A stretch of 64,000 bases of DNA from Isoptericola jiangsuensis (GCF_002563715.1 NZ_PDJJ01000001.1:3658001-3722000), one strand, 5' to 3'; shown: positions 8,483 through 18,453, counted from the stretch's first letter. A program made the numbers and translations. The notes: generated by a model from the sequence alone, not told the origin.

Positions 8483-11400
8483 TCACGGGTACTCGCAGCC
8501 GCCGACCTTCTCCCACTGCCGCCACTGGCCGTTCCAGCGGTGGCCGTCCTTCCACCACTTGGCCCCCTGGCCGTGGGCGGGGGACCCCTCGGGCGCGGTG
8601 CCGTCCCAGCCGACGTACCGGTACGCGAAGCCGTTCCACGACCGCACGTCGCCGGGCTCGTACTTCACGCCCCAGGCGATGCGGTCCGGGCACCAGCCGG
8701 CCTCCGCGGCCGTGAAGGTCCCCGTGTCCAGGGTGGTCGACCAGTCGCCCGCCGTCACCGTGTAGGTGGTGCCGCGGCGGCCGTCCACCCGCGGCGTGGT
8801 GAGGACGTCGGACTTCCCGGCGGGCACCGTGACCGTGCGGTCGAAGCCGTCCTTGCCGACCACCTGGAAGCTCACCTCGACGTTCGAGCCCGAGTTGTCG
8901 AGCACCACGCGCGGCTCCCGCCACGACGTCACCCAGCCGCCGTAGTCGTCCTTGCGCGTCTCGACGTCGTCGAGGCGGGCGTCCGGCGCGACGACGGGGC
9001 AGGACAGGCCGGCGTAGGTGGCGGTGCTCGTCACGTCCTGCGCGGTGCCCTCCACGGTCCGGGCCAGGCGCACCGTGACGTCGCCGCCCCGGGTCCGCCA
9101 CCGGTGGGTGTCGAGGACGAACTGCGCGGTGGCACCCGCCGCCAGCCGCTGCTCACCGACGGTCGATCCGCGGCGGGTGAGCGTGGCCTGCCACGAGCGC
9201 GTGCCGCCGTTGACGACGTCCACGACCACCTGCACGGTGCCGGCGTCGCAGCGCGGCGCGGCCGTCACCGTGACGTCGTCGGGCCACGTCAGCGGCGTCG
9301 CGCAGGACCGGAAGGTCACGTCCAGGGTGCGCAGCTCGCGACCGTCGGCGAGGACGGTGCCGGTCTCGGTGCCCCACGGCACCCGGACCTGCACGGTCGT
9401 CGTGTCGCCGCCCGCGACCTTGACCCTCTCGGTCTGTCCGCCGACCCGCACCACGAACTCCACGGGCAGCGTCGAGGCGGTGTTGTCGAGAGGCACGGTG
9501 AACGAGCGCGTCGACGTCTCGGAGCCCGGGTCGTAGGTGCAGGCGTCGGCGGCCCGCGCCGCGCCCGCCGCGGGCGCGATCGTCGCCGCCGGGTAGGACG
9601 TGGTGGGCGCGTTCCACGGCACGACGCCGTTCGCCGGCTGGTCGCCGTCCCGGTCGGTGCGCCAGCGGTACAGGTCGAACGTCACCGACCCGGCGTCCAC
9701 CGAGGTCTTGTCCGTCGGGACCGACAGCGTGATGCTGCCGCCGGCGGGGAGCTGCGTCGTGGCGGACGACGTGCCCGCGCCCTTCATCGTCACCTGCATC
9801 GGGTCGCCGTCGTGGTTGACGATCGTGCCCTCGATCCGGACCGTGCCGCCGTCGTTGACGGTCCGGGCGGACGTCTCGACGTTCCACGTCGGGTCGTAGC
9901 ACTCGGCCCGGCCGTGGCGCACCGTCTCCACCGTGCGCGAGTACGTCGACCCGGCGACGGTGGTCGAGACCTTCCACGTGCCCGTCCCGTCGGGGACCCG
10001 CAGGCCGTCGTGGACGACCAGGTTCGCCGTCTCGCCCGGGGCGAGCGAACGGGTGCCCTCGGAGCCGGACCCGGCGGCGTCCAGGCCGACCGTGAGGGTC
10101 CGGCCCGTGAGGTTGGTGTAGGAGCCGGTGACGACGGCGTCGGCGACACCGACGTTGCCGCGCGCCTGGCAGGACGCCTCGATGGTGCCGGCGCCGGCCA
10201 TCACGCCGACCCATGCCCGGCCCACGGACAGCGACGCCGCGTCGCGCACGACGGAACCGTCGTCGGGCAGCTCGGGCACCACCTGCAGCGCGTAGTCGCC
10301 GGCAGCGGTCGAGCCGTCGGCCACGACCGTCGCGGCACCCGACAGGGTGGTCCCGGCGGCCAGCTCGGGGCCGGTGCAGTGCCACGTGCGGTACCCGTCG
10401 GCGGGCTCGGACACGGCGTCGCAGCTGAGATCACCGTCGACGGAGCTCGGCACGAGACCGGTGGGCACCTTGACGCGGGCCCCCCATCCGGCCGGGGCGG
10501 CGACGTCGCCCGAGTTGCGGACGGTGAACGTGACGTCGGCGCGGCCCGGGTTCTCCACCGCGGCGACGTCACCGACGTCCGCGGTCAGCTCGGGGCCGAA
10601 GTACGCGACCTGCGTCGCGGGGAGGGCGGTGGTGCTCTCGGCCACCCCGTCGGCCCAGACGCTCGCGTCGACGCCGTAGGTGCCGCCCGAGCGGGCGACC
10701 ACGGGGACGGTCACCGTCCTGGCCTGCCCCGGGTCGAGGGAGCCGACCTGGCACTGCACGACGCCCGCCTCGGCGGTGGCGGTGCACGGCAGGGACGACG
10801 GGTCGGCCGGGAGGGGCACCTGCGGCCCGGCGGACGCGCCGGACGGCGACGAGGCGACGCCCAGCGCTATCCCGTCGGGGAGGGTGACACGGAGCTGGGC
10901 GTCGGCCGCGACGGTGCCGCCGGAGTTGCCGACCTCCAGGGCGAGGTGGTCGGTGACGCGCGGCTCGAGGACGTCGGACGGGTTCGCCACGGTCACCGTG
11001 ACGTGCGCGGGCGCCGGGAGCACGACCTGCTCGACGGCGGCCGCGTCCACCAGGGCGGGCACGTTGGCCGGGTCGGTCGGGTCGGCGCTGGGCTCCGGGG
11101 CGGGCGACGCCTCCACCTGGGGCAGCTCCTCGTCCTGGACGGGCCAGGGGGACGCGACGGCGACGGGCGGCAGCTCCGGCACCGGCGCGGGCTCGCCGCC
11201 GCTCATCGCGCCGAGCACGGAGACGACGCCGACGGTCGCGGCGGCGACGGCACCCGTGGACGCCGCGACGGTCACGGCGGACATCCCGGCGGTGCCGGTC
11301 GCGACGACGGCCGTGGTGGCGACCGACGTCGCGGTGGAGGCGGTGGCGGCGGTGGCCGCGGTGGCGGTCGCGGCGGCCGTCCCGCCCGCGCCGGCGGCAC

Positions 11401-12478
11401 CCGCACCGGCACCCGCGGCCCCGGCAGCACCCGCTCCTGCCGCCCCGGCCCCGCCCGCGGCACCCGCACCGGCACCCGCACCGACGCCTGCCCCGACGGT
11501 GCCCGTCGCGGCCGACCCGGCGCCGACCCCGGCACCACCCGTCACGGCACCGGCCCCCGAGCCCGCGGCACCGACCGCGCCGGTGGCGGTGGCGGTGGTC
11601 GCCCCGACACCCGCGGCACCGGCCGTGCCGGTCGCGACCCCGGCGAGGCCCGCACCCGTCAGCGCACCGAGGGGGAGCGCGCCCAGGACGGCGAGGCCCG
11701 CGACACCCAGCACCAGGGGTGCGACGACGACCCGCATGCCGTGCGCGACGTCGCCCAGCTCCAGGACGAGCACCCGGCACCCGTCGCAGCTCTCGAGGTG
11801 GCGGTCGACCTTGCTGATCTCCCGCTTCGACAGGCTGCCGCGCACGTAGCCGCCGAGCATCGGGTTGACCACCTTGCAGGTGTCGGCGGGCTCGGCGGTG
11901 AGGTGCTCCTGGAGGTAGCCGACGCGCAGCCCTTCGCGGGCGCGGTAGGCGAGGGCGGACACCCCGTTGGGCGTGAGGCCGAGGATCGGTGCCACCTCCG
12001 CGGGCGACAGCCGCTCGACCTCCGTGTACCAGAGGACCGCCTGCCACCGCTCGGGCAGGCGCTCGTACGCGCGCGCCACCACGGAGCTCTCGAACCCGGC
12101 GAGCGCCGGGTCCTCCGAGGAGCCCGACGGGCCGAGCGCCAGCTCGAACGTGCCGTCGTCGTCGGTGGGACGGGTCCGGTGCGCACCGGCGGAGAGGTCC
12201 GCGGCGAGGCGGCGCACCACCGTGAAGAGGTAGGCGCGGAAGTGGGTGTCGGGGCCGCTGCCCTGGCGCAGCACGCCGAGGACGCGCTGGAAGGCGTCGG
12301 CCACGACGTCGTCGGCGTCGGAGTCGCTGCGCACGTACTGGCGGGCGAGGATCCGGGCGGCAGCAGCGTGCCGCTCGTAGAGCGCGCCGTAGGCGTCGAG
12401 GCTGCCTCCGCGCACCTCGAGGATCAGCTCCCCGTCGCTGGGAGCTGTTCCACCCGATCCCACGTAGACGTCGGTCAC
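8483..12478 (-). CDS. ECF sigma factor fused to zinc anti-sigma domain, membrane segments and a large extracellular part
   Basis: 1331 residues from a GTG at 12478 (VTDVYVGSGG); an ATG at 12625 would add 49 residues of poor coding character. Residues 20-95 are sigma region 2 (ARQYVRSDSDADDVVADAFQ). Residues 135-190 are region 4 (LPERWQAVLWYTEVERLS, then LGLTPNGVSALAYRAREGL). Next comes a zf-HC2 / ZAS anti-sigma motif: C201, then H227-x3-C231-x2-C234. A hydrophobic segment (about 250-275) is followed by about 150 residues of nearly pure Ala/Gly/Thr/Val, then another hydrophobic stretch (400-425). The rest (430-1331), rich in Thr, Val and Asp with beta-sandwich-like repeats, is probably outside the cell. 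It ends in an aromatic segment (KYEPGDVRSWNGFAYRYVG...KWWKDGHRW) that resembles a small carbohydrate-binding module. Such sigma factors with long C-terminal extensions are known among actinobacterial ECF groups. The inference is a membrane-held sigma released or activated on ligand binding. Regulon unknown. Confidence 0.85.
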   Translation of the reverse strand: MTDVYVGSGGTAPSDGELILEVRGGSLDAYGALYERHAAAARILARQYVRSDSDADDVVADAFQRVLGVLRQGSGPDTHFRAYLFTVVRRLAADLSAGAHRTRPTDDDGTFELALGPSGSSEDPALAGFESSVVARAYERLPERWQAVLWYTEVERLSPAEVAPILGLTPNGVSALAYRAREGLRVGYLQEHLTAEPADTCKVVNPMLGGYVRGSLSKREISKVDRHLESCDGCRVLVLELGDVAHGMRVVVAPLVLGVAGLAVLGALPLGALTGAGLAGVATGTAGAAGVGATTATATGAVGAAGSGAGAVTGGAGVGAGSAATGTVGAGVGAGAGAGAAGGAGAAGAGAAGAAGAGAGAAGAGGTAAATATAATAATASTATSVATTAVVATGTAGMSAVTVAASTGAVAAATVGVVSVLGAMSGGEPAPVPELPPVAVASPWPVQDEELPQVEASPAPEPSADPTDPANVPALVDAAAVEQVVLPAPAHVTVTVANPSDVLEPRVTDHLALEVGNSGGTVAADAQLRVTLPDGIALGVASSPSGASAGPQVPLPADPSSLPCTATAEAGVVQCQVGSLDPGQARTVTVPVVARSGGTYGVDASVWADGVAESTTALPATQVAYFGPELTADVGDVAAVENPGRADVTFTVRNSGDVAAPAGWGARVKVPTGLVPSSVDGDLSCDAVSEPADGYRTWHCTGPELAAGTTLSGAATVVADGSTAAGDYALQVVPELPDDGSVVRDAASLSVGRAWVGVMAGAGTIEASCQARGNVGVADAVVTGSYTNLTGRTLTVGLDAAGSGSEGTRSLAPGETANLVVHDGLRVPDGTGTWKVSTTVAGSTYSRTVETVRHGRAECYDPTWNVETSARTVNDGGTVRIEGTIVNHDGDPMQVTMKGAGTSSATTQLPAGGSITLSVPTDKTSVDAGSVTFDLYRWRTDRDGDQPANGVVPWNAPTTSYPAATIAPAAGAARAADACTYDPGSETSTRSFTVPLDNTASTLPVEFVVRVGGQTERVKVAGGDTTTVQVRVPWGTETGTVLADGRELRTLDVTFRSCATPLTWPDDVTVTAAPRCDAGTVQVVVDVVNGGTRSWQATLTRRGSTVGEQRLAAGATAQFVLDTHRWRTRGGDVTVRLARTVEGTAQDVTSTATYAGLSCPVVAPDARLDDVETRKDDYGGWVTSWREPRVVLDNSGSNVEVSFQVVGKDGFDRTVTVPAGKSDVLTTPRVDGRRGTTYTVTAGDWSTTLDTGTFTAAEAGWCPDRIAWGVKYEPGDVRSWNGFAYRYVGWDGTAPEGSPAHGQGAKWWKDGHRWNGQWRQWEKVGGCEYP

Positions 12479-12539
12479 GCCGGCCCCGCTTCTTCCACGA
12501 TCAGAAGTTCCCGCTGCCCTGAAGGCACGGGACGGGGTT

Positions 12540-12545
12540 ACTCTA
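12540..12545 (-). promoter_or_regulatory. -10-like element for the sigma fusion gene
   Basis: Minus-strand TAGAGT, about 62 bp before the GTG. It would give a 5' leader of roughly 55 bases. Tentative. Confidence 0.3.
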
Positions 12546-12577
12546 CGGTGAGAACCCCACGCACGCGTAGCGCGCGA

Positions 12578-12611
12578 GCGGGTGAAACAGTCGTCCGGAC
12601 GTTTCACCCGC
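12578..12611. promoter_or_regulatory. Inverted repeat between divergent sigma and GGDEF-like genes
   Basis: Perfect 11-bp arms GCGGGTGAAAC (12578-12588) and GTTTCACCCGC (12601-12611) around a 12-bp spacer containing GTCCGGAC. It sits between the -10-like elements of the two divergent genes (12540-12545 minus, 12623-12628 plus), so one regulator could control both. The half-site TTTCACCCG recurs at 4662-4670 in front of the LPXTG gene. Confidence 0.6.
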
Positions 12612-12654
12612 TGCAACCGCGTCATGATCGTGGCTCAGGGAGGTCTCATCCAGC

Positions 12655-13416
12655 ATGACCATGCCGACCGGCGGCGCATGGGCCGTCGACACGCGCGAGC
12701 GCTGGCGCACCGCGAGCCTCACGGAGGTCTGGCTCCGGCCGGGCGACTGGTACCACCCGGCGGTGGACGCCGTCGTGGAGGCCGTCGCCGACGGCCGCTC
12801 CCCCGAGGCGCCCGCGCACCGGCTCGGGTTCGCCCGGTCCTCGGCGGGCATCGGCCTCGACGAGACCCTCGAGGACGTCGCCTGCCTGTACCGCGCCGTG
12901 GGTGCGCCCGTCGACGTCGACGTGGTGCGCGGTGCGGCCCTCGGCTGGGTGCAGGGGCGCGAGCGGGAACCCACGCTGTCCGGGGTCCGCGACCCCGCCA
13001 CCGGTCTGCCGACGGTCGACTACCTCGGCGAGCGCCTGCGCGAGACGTACGGGCGGTCCGCCGGGTCGGCGCTCCCGGTGTCGGAGACCCACTGCCTGGT
13101 GATCATCGACGTGGCGGTGGACGACCTCGACGCGTGGCAACGCATGGCTCGCGCCGCCTCCGTGGGCCGGACGCTCGACCAGGTCTTCGGCAGCGGCCAC
13201 CCGATGGCGTCGCTGAGCGACGGCGTGTTCGCCGTGCTGTGCGAGCGCTCACCCGACGTCGCGCGGCTGTCCCAGTCGGTGCGGCGGATCGTGGAGCGCA
13301 ACGCCCAGATCCTCGGCGTGGCCGGGACGATGCGTCGGCCGGTGCGCGTCTGGCTCGAACGCCTGCCGGCGTCGCACGGCGCGGCCGTCGACCTGCTCCA
13401 GCACCTGCGCCGCTGA
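12655..13416 (+). CDS. Degenerate GGDEF-like domain protein
   Basis: 253 residues; GGGAGG lies 11 bases before the ATG. The N-terminal 105 residues are an unrecognised helical region. After it, RDPATGLPTVDYLGERLRE (about 111-130) resembles the D-x-L-T-G-L-x-N-R-R entry motif of GGDEF domains, and SDGVFAVL (about 189-196) occupies the place of the GGDEF signature, whose catalytic residues are missing. It is therefore unlikely to make cyclic-di-GMP and may bind a nucleotide or act as a signalling adaptor. It is divergent from the membrane sigma-factor fusion with a shared palindrome, which suggests joint control. Assignment to the GGDEF fold is by motif resemblance only. Confidence 0.65.
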   Translation: MTMPTGGAWAVDTRERWRTASLTEVWLRPGDWYHPAVDAVVEAVADGRSPEAPAHRLGFARSSAGIGLDETLEDVACLYRAVGAPVDVDVVRGAALGWVQGREREPTLSGVRDPATGLPTVDYLGERLRETYGRSAGSALPVSETHCLVIIDVAVDDLDAWQRMARAASVGRTLDQVFGSGHPMASLSDGVFAVLCERSPDVARLSQSVRRIVERNAQILGVAGTMRRPVRVWLERLPASHGAAVDLLQHLRR

Positions 13417-13497
13417 GGGGCCCCGGCCGAGCACGACGCGGGCCGGTGCGCACCACCCAGGGCGTGCGCGCCGGCTCGTGACCGGCCGGGGACGACG

Positions 13498-13531
13498 ACG
13501 GGCCCGGACGGAACGGTCCGTCCGGGCCCGT
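13498..13531. terminator. Bidirectional terminator
   Basis: Perfect 15-bp arms ACGGGCCCGGACGGA / TCCGTCCGGGCCCGT with loop ACGG, between the convergent GGDEF-like and DUF1540 genes. Confidence 0.8.
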
Positions 13532-13552
13532 CGGGCGTCGCAGGGGCGGCGC

Positions 13553-13861
13553 TCAGGCGGTCTCGAAGGTGAGGCAGTCGGCGTGCCCCTCGTCCTGCGG
13601 GCCGGCGCCGACGCGGATGGCGGCCGCCCCGCACTCGAGGCTGTCGTTGTGCACGCAGTCGACGCGCTGGCAGGCGCCGACGTGGGCGACGACCTTGTCG
13701 AGGCCGCCCTTGGTGCCGAGCGGGATGAAGGTCGCGCAGGCGGCGTCGCCGGGGACCCCGCCGATGGTGACCGCTCCGGCGTGACAGTCGTGGTCGTGGT
13801 TGTAGCTGCACCCGTCCACCGAGCACTCGGTGACCTCGGGCATCTCCATCAGGGTCGTCAT
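13553..13861 (-). CDS. DUF1540 cysteine-rich protein (two repeats)
   Basis: 102 residues with eight cysteines in two tandem DUF1540 units: C-x4-C-x-Y-N-x4-C-x-A-x2-I (CSVDGCSYNHDHDCHAGAVTI), closed by a later Cys before F-I-P, and CQRVDCVHNDSLECGAAAIRV, closed by C-L-T-F. The family is presumed to bind metal, but its function is not established. The N-terminal unit also has a His-rich patch (NHDHDCH). GGAGGAG precedes the ATG. Upstream is an unusually AT-rich stretch that contains a DtxR-like inverted repeat. Confidence 0.85.
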   Translation of the reverse strand: MTTLMEMPEVTECSVDGCSYNHDHDCHAGAVTIGGVPGDAACATFIPLGTKGGLDKVVAHVGACQRVDCVHNDSLECGAAAIRVGAGPQDEGHADCLTFETA

Positions 13862-14015
13862 CTCTGCTCCTCCGTGGGCCGTGGTGCGTCGCTCTCGTCA
13901 CTCGATCATAGGAGCGAATTCGCATTCTGGCTACGAAGGAAATACTCACCCGAAGAAATAAGGAAAGCCTTACCGCAATGTATTCGATATAGGAAACAAT
14001 GACGTTCCCTAAAGA
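13862..14015 (-). promoter_or_regulatory. AT-rich promoter island upstream of the DUF1540 gene
   Basis: About 110 bases here (13900-14010) are far poorer in GC than anything nearby. On the minus strand TATGAT (13905-13910) is a good -10 for the DUF1540 gene. TAAGGAAAGCCTTACCGCA (13959-13977) matches 12 of 19 positions of the DtxR/IdeR iron-box consensus, with symmetrical TAAGG/CCTTA halves. It lies about 50 bases upstream of the -10, so repression by overlap is not obvious. No ORF of note is present. Confidence 0.45.
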
Positions 14016-14468
14016 TCAGCCGCGCGGGGCGGGCCGCCACAGCACCAGCGCACCGCTGTCCTGCCGGGACTCCACGTCCACCCGCAGCTCGGTGCGCCGC
14101 ACACGGCGGCCCAGCGGCATCGCCACGACGTCACCGCCCGACCCGGCGGTGAACACCCGGCCCGCGGCGTGCTCACGCTCCGCCAGCAGGCGGGCCAGCT
14201 CCCCCAGCCGCTGCTCCAGCACCGAGACGTGCTGCTCCAGCTCGAGGATGCGCTTGATGCCCGCGAGGTTCACGCCCTCGGACTGCGCCAGGCGCTGCAC
14301 CTCCAGCAGCCGGGCCACGTCGCGCCGCGAGTAGCGGCGGCCCCGGCCGCGCGTGCGCCGCGGCACCACCAGACCCAGCCGGTCGTACTGCCGCAGCGTC
14401 TGCGGGTGCATCCCCGCGAGCTGCGCGGCCTGCGAGACCGTCAGCACGGGTGCGTCGTCGGTGACCAT
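14016..14468 (-). CDS. hspR: HspR, MerR-family heat-shock repressor
   Basis: 150 residues. The N-terminal MerR winged helix begins VLTVSQAAQLAGMHPQTLRQYDRLGLVVPRRTRGRGRRYS, which matches HspR closely. A coiled-coil segment follows (ELEQHVSVLEQRLGELARLLAE). HspR represses the dnaK operon by binding HAIR sites with DnaK as co-repressor; two such sites lie before dnaK here. It is the last gene of the operon dnaK-grpE-dnaJ-hspR, the order known from Streptomyces and mycobacteria. GGGAGGAGG lies just before the start. Confidence 0.95.
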   Translation of the reverse strand: MVTDDAPVLTVSQAAQLAGMHPQTLRQYDRLGLVVPRRTRGRGRRYSRRDVARLLEVQRLAQSEGVNLAGIKRILELEQHVSVLEQRLGELARLLAEREHAAGRVFTAGSGGDVVAMPLGRRVRRTELRVDVESRQDSGALVLWRPAPRG

Positions 14469-14540
14469 CTCGACCTCCTCCCGGCCCGAGGCTACCGTCG
14501 GCCCCGCCCGCCACCAGGGCCGACGGCGCCGACGCAGCCG

Positions 14541-15548
14541 CTACTGCGCCGCCCGGGCAGCCAGCCCGGCGCGCACGTCGTCGTCGCCGTCGGCCGCGGC
14601 GGCGAACTCCTCCAGCGCCTTCTTCGCGGCGCGGCTCAGCTTCTGCGGGACCACGACCTGCACGGTGACCAGCAGGTCGCCCGTCTTCTTCGTCGTCGCC
14701 ACGCCGCGGCCCTTGAGGCGCAGCACCCGGCCCGACGGCGTCCCCGCCGGGACCTTGAGACGCACCGTCTCGCCCGACAGCGTCGGCACCTCGACCGTCG
14801 TGCCCAGCGTCGCCTCGGCGAACGTCACCGGCAGCGTCATGCGCAGGTCGTCGCCGTCCATCGAGAACACCGGGTGCGGCTCGAGCTGGATGCGGATCAT
14901 CAGGTCGCCCGCGGGACCGCCGTTCACGCCCGGGCGGCCCTTGCCGCGCAGGCGGATCCGCTGCCCGTCGTGGACGCCCGCGGGGATGCGGGCGGTCAGG
15001 TCGCGGCCGTCGACGGTCATCTCGACCGTCGTGCCCTGCACCGCCGCCCGGAACGACAGCGTCGCCTTGTGCTCGATGTCGGCGCCGCGCTGCTGCTGCG
15101 GCCCGCCGAACCCGGCCGGACGCCGCCCCGCGCCGCCGCCGAACATCTGCCCGAGGATGTCCTCGAACCCGCCCGACTGCTGGTACTGCACGCGCGGACC
15201 GCCCGGACCGCCGGCCCGACCGGTGGGGGCGCCGCCGCCGAACATCGAACCGAAGATGTCCTCGAACCCTGCGGGCCCGCCGCCCGGACCGCCGGCGAAG
15301 CGCGCGCCGCCGCCCGCCATCGAGCGGATCGCGTCGTACTGCTGCTTCTGCTCGGTGTCGGACAGCACCGCGTACGCCTCGCCGATCTCCTTGAAGCGCG
15401 CCTCGGCCTTCGGGTCGCCCTGGTTCTGGTCAGGGTGGAACTGGCGCGCCAGCTTGCGGTACGCCTTCTTGATCTCCGCCTGGTCGGCATCCTTGGAGAC
15501 GCCCAGCGCGGCGTAGAAGTCCTTCTCCATCCAGTCCTGACCGGTCAC
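14541..15548 (-). CDS. dnaJ: DnaJ-family co-chaperone without zinc finger
   Basis: 335 residues from a GTG after AAAAGAGG; an in-frame ATG six codons in (MEKDFYAALGV) is the alternative. The J domain spans about 8-75 with HPD at 38-40. A Gly/Phe-rich linker (about 78-155) repeats GxGFEDI-like segments. The two C-terminal substrate-binding beta domains follow (IEHKATLSFRAAVQGTTVEMTV to the end). The four C-x-x-C-x-G-x-G repeats of class I DnaJ are absent, so this is a class II protein in the dnaJ position of the operon. It stimulates DnaK ATPase and delivers clients. Confidence 0.92.
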   Translation of the reverse strand: MTGQDWMEKDFYAALGVSKDADQAEIKKAYRKLARQFHPDQNQGDPKAEARFKEIGEAYAVLSDTEQKQQYDAIRSMAGGGARFAGGPGGGPAGFEDIFGSMFGGGAPTGRAGGPGGPRVQYQQSGGFEDILGQMFGGGAGRRPAGFGGPQQQRGADIEHKATLSFRAAVQGTTVEMTVDGRDLTARIPAGVHDGQRIRLRGKGRPGVNGGPAGDLMIRIQLEPHPVFSMDGDDLRMTLPVTFAEATLGTTVEVPTLSGETVRLKVPAGTPSGRVLRLKGRGVATTKKTGDLLVTVQVVVPQKLSRAAKKALEEFAAAADGDDDVRAGLAARAAQ

Positions 15549-15573
15549 GACGCCTCTTTTCGTCTCTTATCGC

Positions 15574-15685
15574 GCCCGGCGCGAGCGGCGCCGGGCTGAT
15601 GGTCGGCGGTGCGGGGCCCTGTTCGCGAGAGCCGAGCGAGGAACGAGCGAATCATTCGAGCGCACAGGGCCCCGCACCACCGACC
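15574..15685 (-). repeat. Two consecutive hairpins between grpE and dnaJ
   Basis: The larger hairpin has 22-bp arms (15601-15622 and 15664-15685) with one mismatch and a 41-base loop that can form smaller stems. The smaller one is GCCCGGCGC / GCGCCGGGC (15574-15596), 25 bases before the dnaJ start. They fill most of the 141-bp gap and could act as a partial terminator or an RNA-processing/stability element that sets the ratio of DnaK-GrpE to DnaJ-HspR. Confidence 0.75.
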
Positions 15686-15689
15686 GTCC

Positions 15690-16312
15690 TCACTCGGGTC
15701 CGACGACCCCCACCCGGGCGGCCCGCACGAGCTTGTCGCCGATGCGGTAGCCCGGCTCGATCACCAGGTTGATGGTCGTCGACGTCACGTCGGCGTCCGT
15801 GGAGTGCATGAGCGCCTCGTGGACGGTCGGGTCGAACTCCTCGCCGACCGCACCGAACCGCTCGACGCCGAACTTGCCGAGCGACGCGTCGAGCTTCTCC
15901 GCGATCGCCGCCATCGGGCCGGACAGCTCCGCGTGGGCCTTGGCCCGCTCGATGTCGTCCAGCACCGGCAGCAGGGCGGTGAGCACGTCTTGGGTGCCCC
16001 GCGTCCGCGCGGCCTCCTGGTCGCGCAGCGCCCGGTTGCGGTAGTTGGTGAAGCTCGCGCGCTCCCGCTGCAGGGCGTCCAGGTGCTCCGCGGCCTGGGC
16101 CTTGGCGGCCAGCACCTCGGAGTCCTCGGCCGCCTCCGGCGACGGCTCGAAGTCGAGCGCCTCCAGGGGGTCGGCCGGCTCGGCCGGGGTCTGCTCCGCG
16201 TCGCGGGGCTCACCCGTGGTCGGGTCGACCTTGCGCTTGTCCGTGAAGTGGAAGGGGGAGTCCCCCGAGCCGCCCTCCGGCTGCTCGGGGGTGCCCCGCG
16301 TCTCGTCCGCCG

Positions 16313-16316
<4 letters not shown>
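15690..16316 (-). CDS. grpE: GrpE nucleotide-exchange factor
   Basis: 208 residues. Its GTG overlaps the TGA of dnaK (GTGA). An acidic disordered N-terminus (1-60) leads to the long dimerising helix ([27 protein letters not shown]) and the beta-wing head, with [20 protein letters not shown] and [17 protein letters not shown] near the end, both GrpE signatures. It releases ADP from DnaK. Translational coupling to dnaK is expected; two hairpins separate it from dnaJ. Confidence 0.95.
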
Positions 16317-18181
<1,865 letters not shown>

Positions 18182-18204
18182 GTTGGCGCTCCTTCGTGAT
18201 GGGG

Positions 18205-18225
18205 GTTGAGTCGTCTGCACTCAAC
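18205..18225. promoter_or_regulatory. HAIR operator 1 (HspR site)
   Basis: GTTGAGT-N7-ACTCAAC, a perfect inverted repeat matching the CTTGAGT-N7-ACTCAAG HAIR consensus in its six core positions per arm, immediately before dnaK. Confidence 0.9.
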
Positions 18226-18267
18226 CTAGGACGGCTCGCCCGACGTGTCCAGCCGACCGGGTCCGAA

Positions 18268-18288
18268 GTTGAGTCTGCATGGCTCAAC
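18268..18288. promoter_or_regulatory. HAIR operator 2 (HspR site)
   Basis: GTTGAGT-N7-GCTCAAC, one mismatch from perfect symmetry, with its centre 63 bp (six helical turns) from that of operator 1. The -10-like TAGGTT of dnaK lies between the two, so HspR bound at both could bracket the promoter. Confidence 0.85.
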
Positions 18289-18397
18289 CTTGACGGAACC
18301 TCCACTATTCCCGCAGCCGTCGACCGCCCTTCGCCGCCCCCGCTCCTCGGACACGGAGACCCGGGACGCCCCCGTTGCCCCGGCGCCGGGGACGACG

Positions 18398-18427
18398 AAG
18401 GGGCTCCGCCGTGCGGCGGAGCCCCTT
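18398..18427 (-). terminator. Terminator of the four-CSD gene
   Basis: Perfect 13-bp arms AAGGGGCTCCGCC / GGCGGAGCCCCTT with loop GTGC, starting 26 bp after the stop codon. Confidence 0.8.
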
Positions 18428-18453
18428 CTCAGCAGTCGCCGGGCGCGTCGCGC

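Noticed and set aside
8540-12658. A 1372-codon open frame on the plus strand opposite the sigma fusion
   Set aside because: Same antisense artefact; its residues are mostly Arg, Gly, Ala, Val and His with no motif, while the minus strand has clear sigma-factor signatures.
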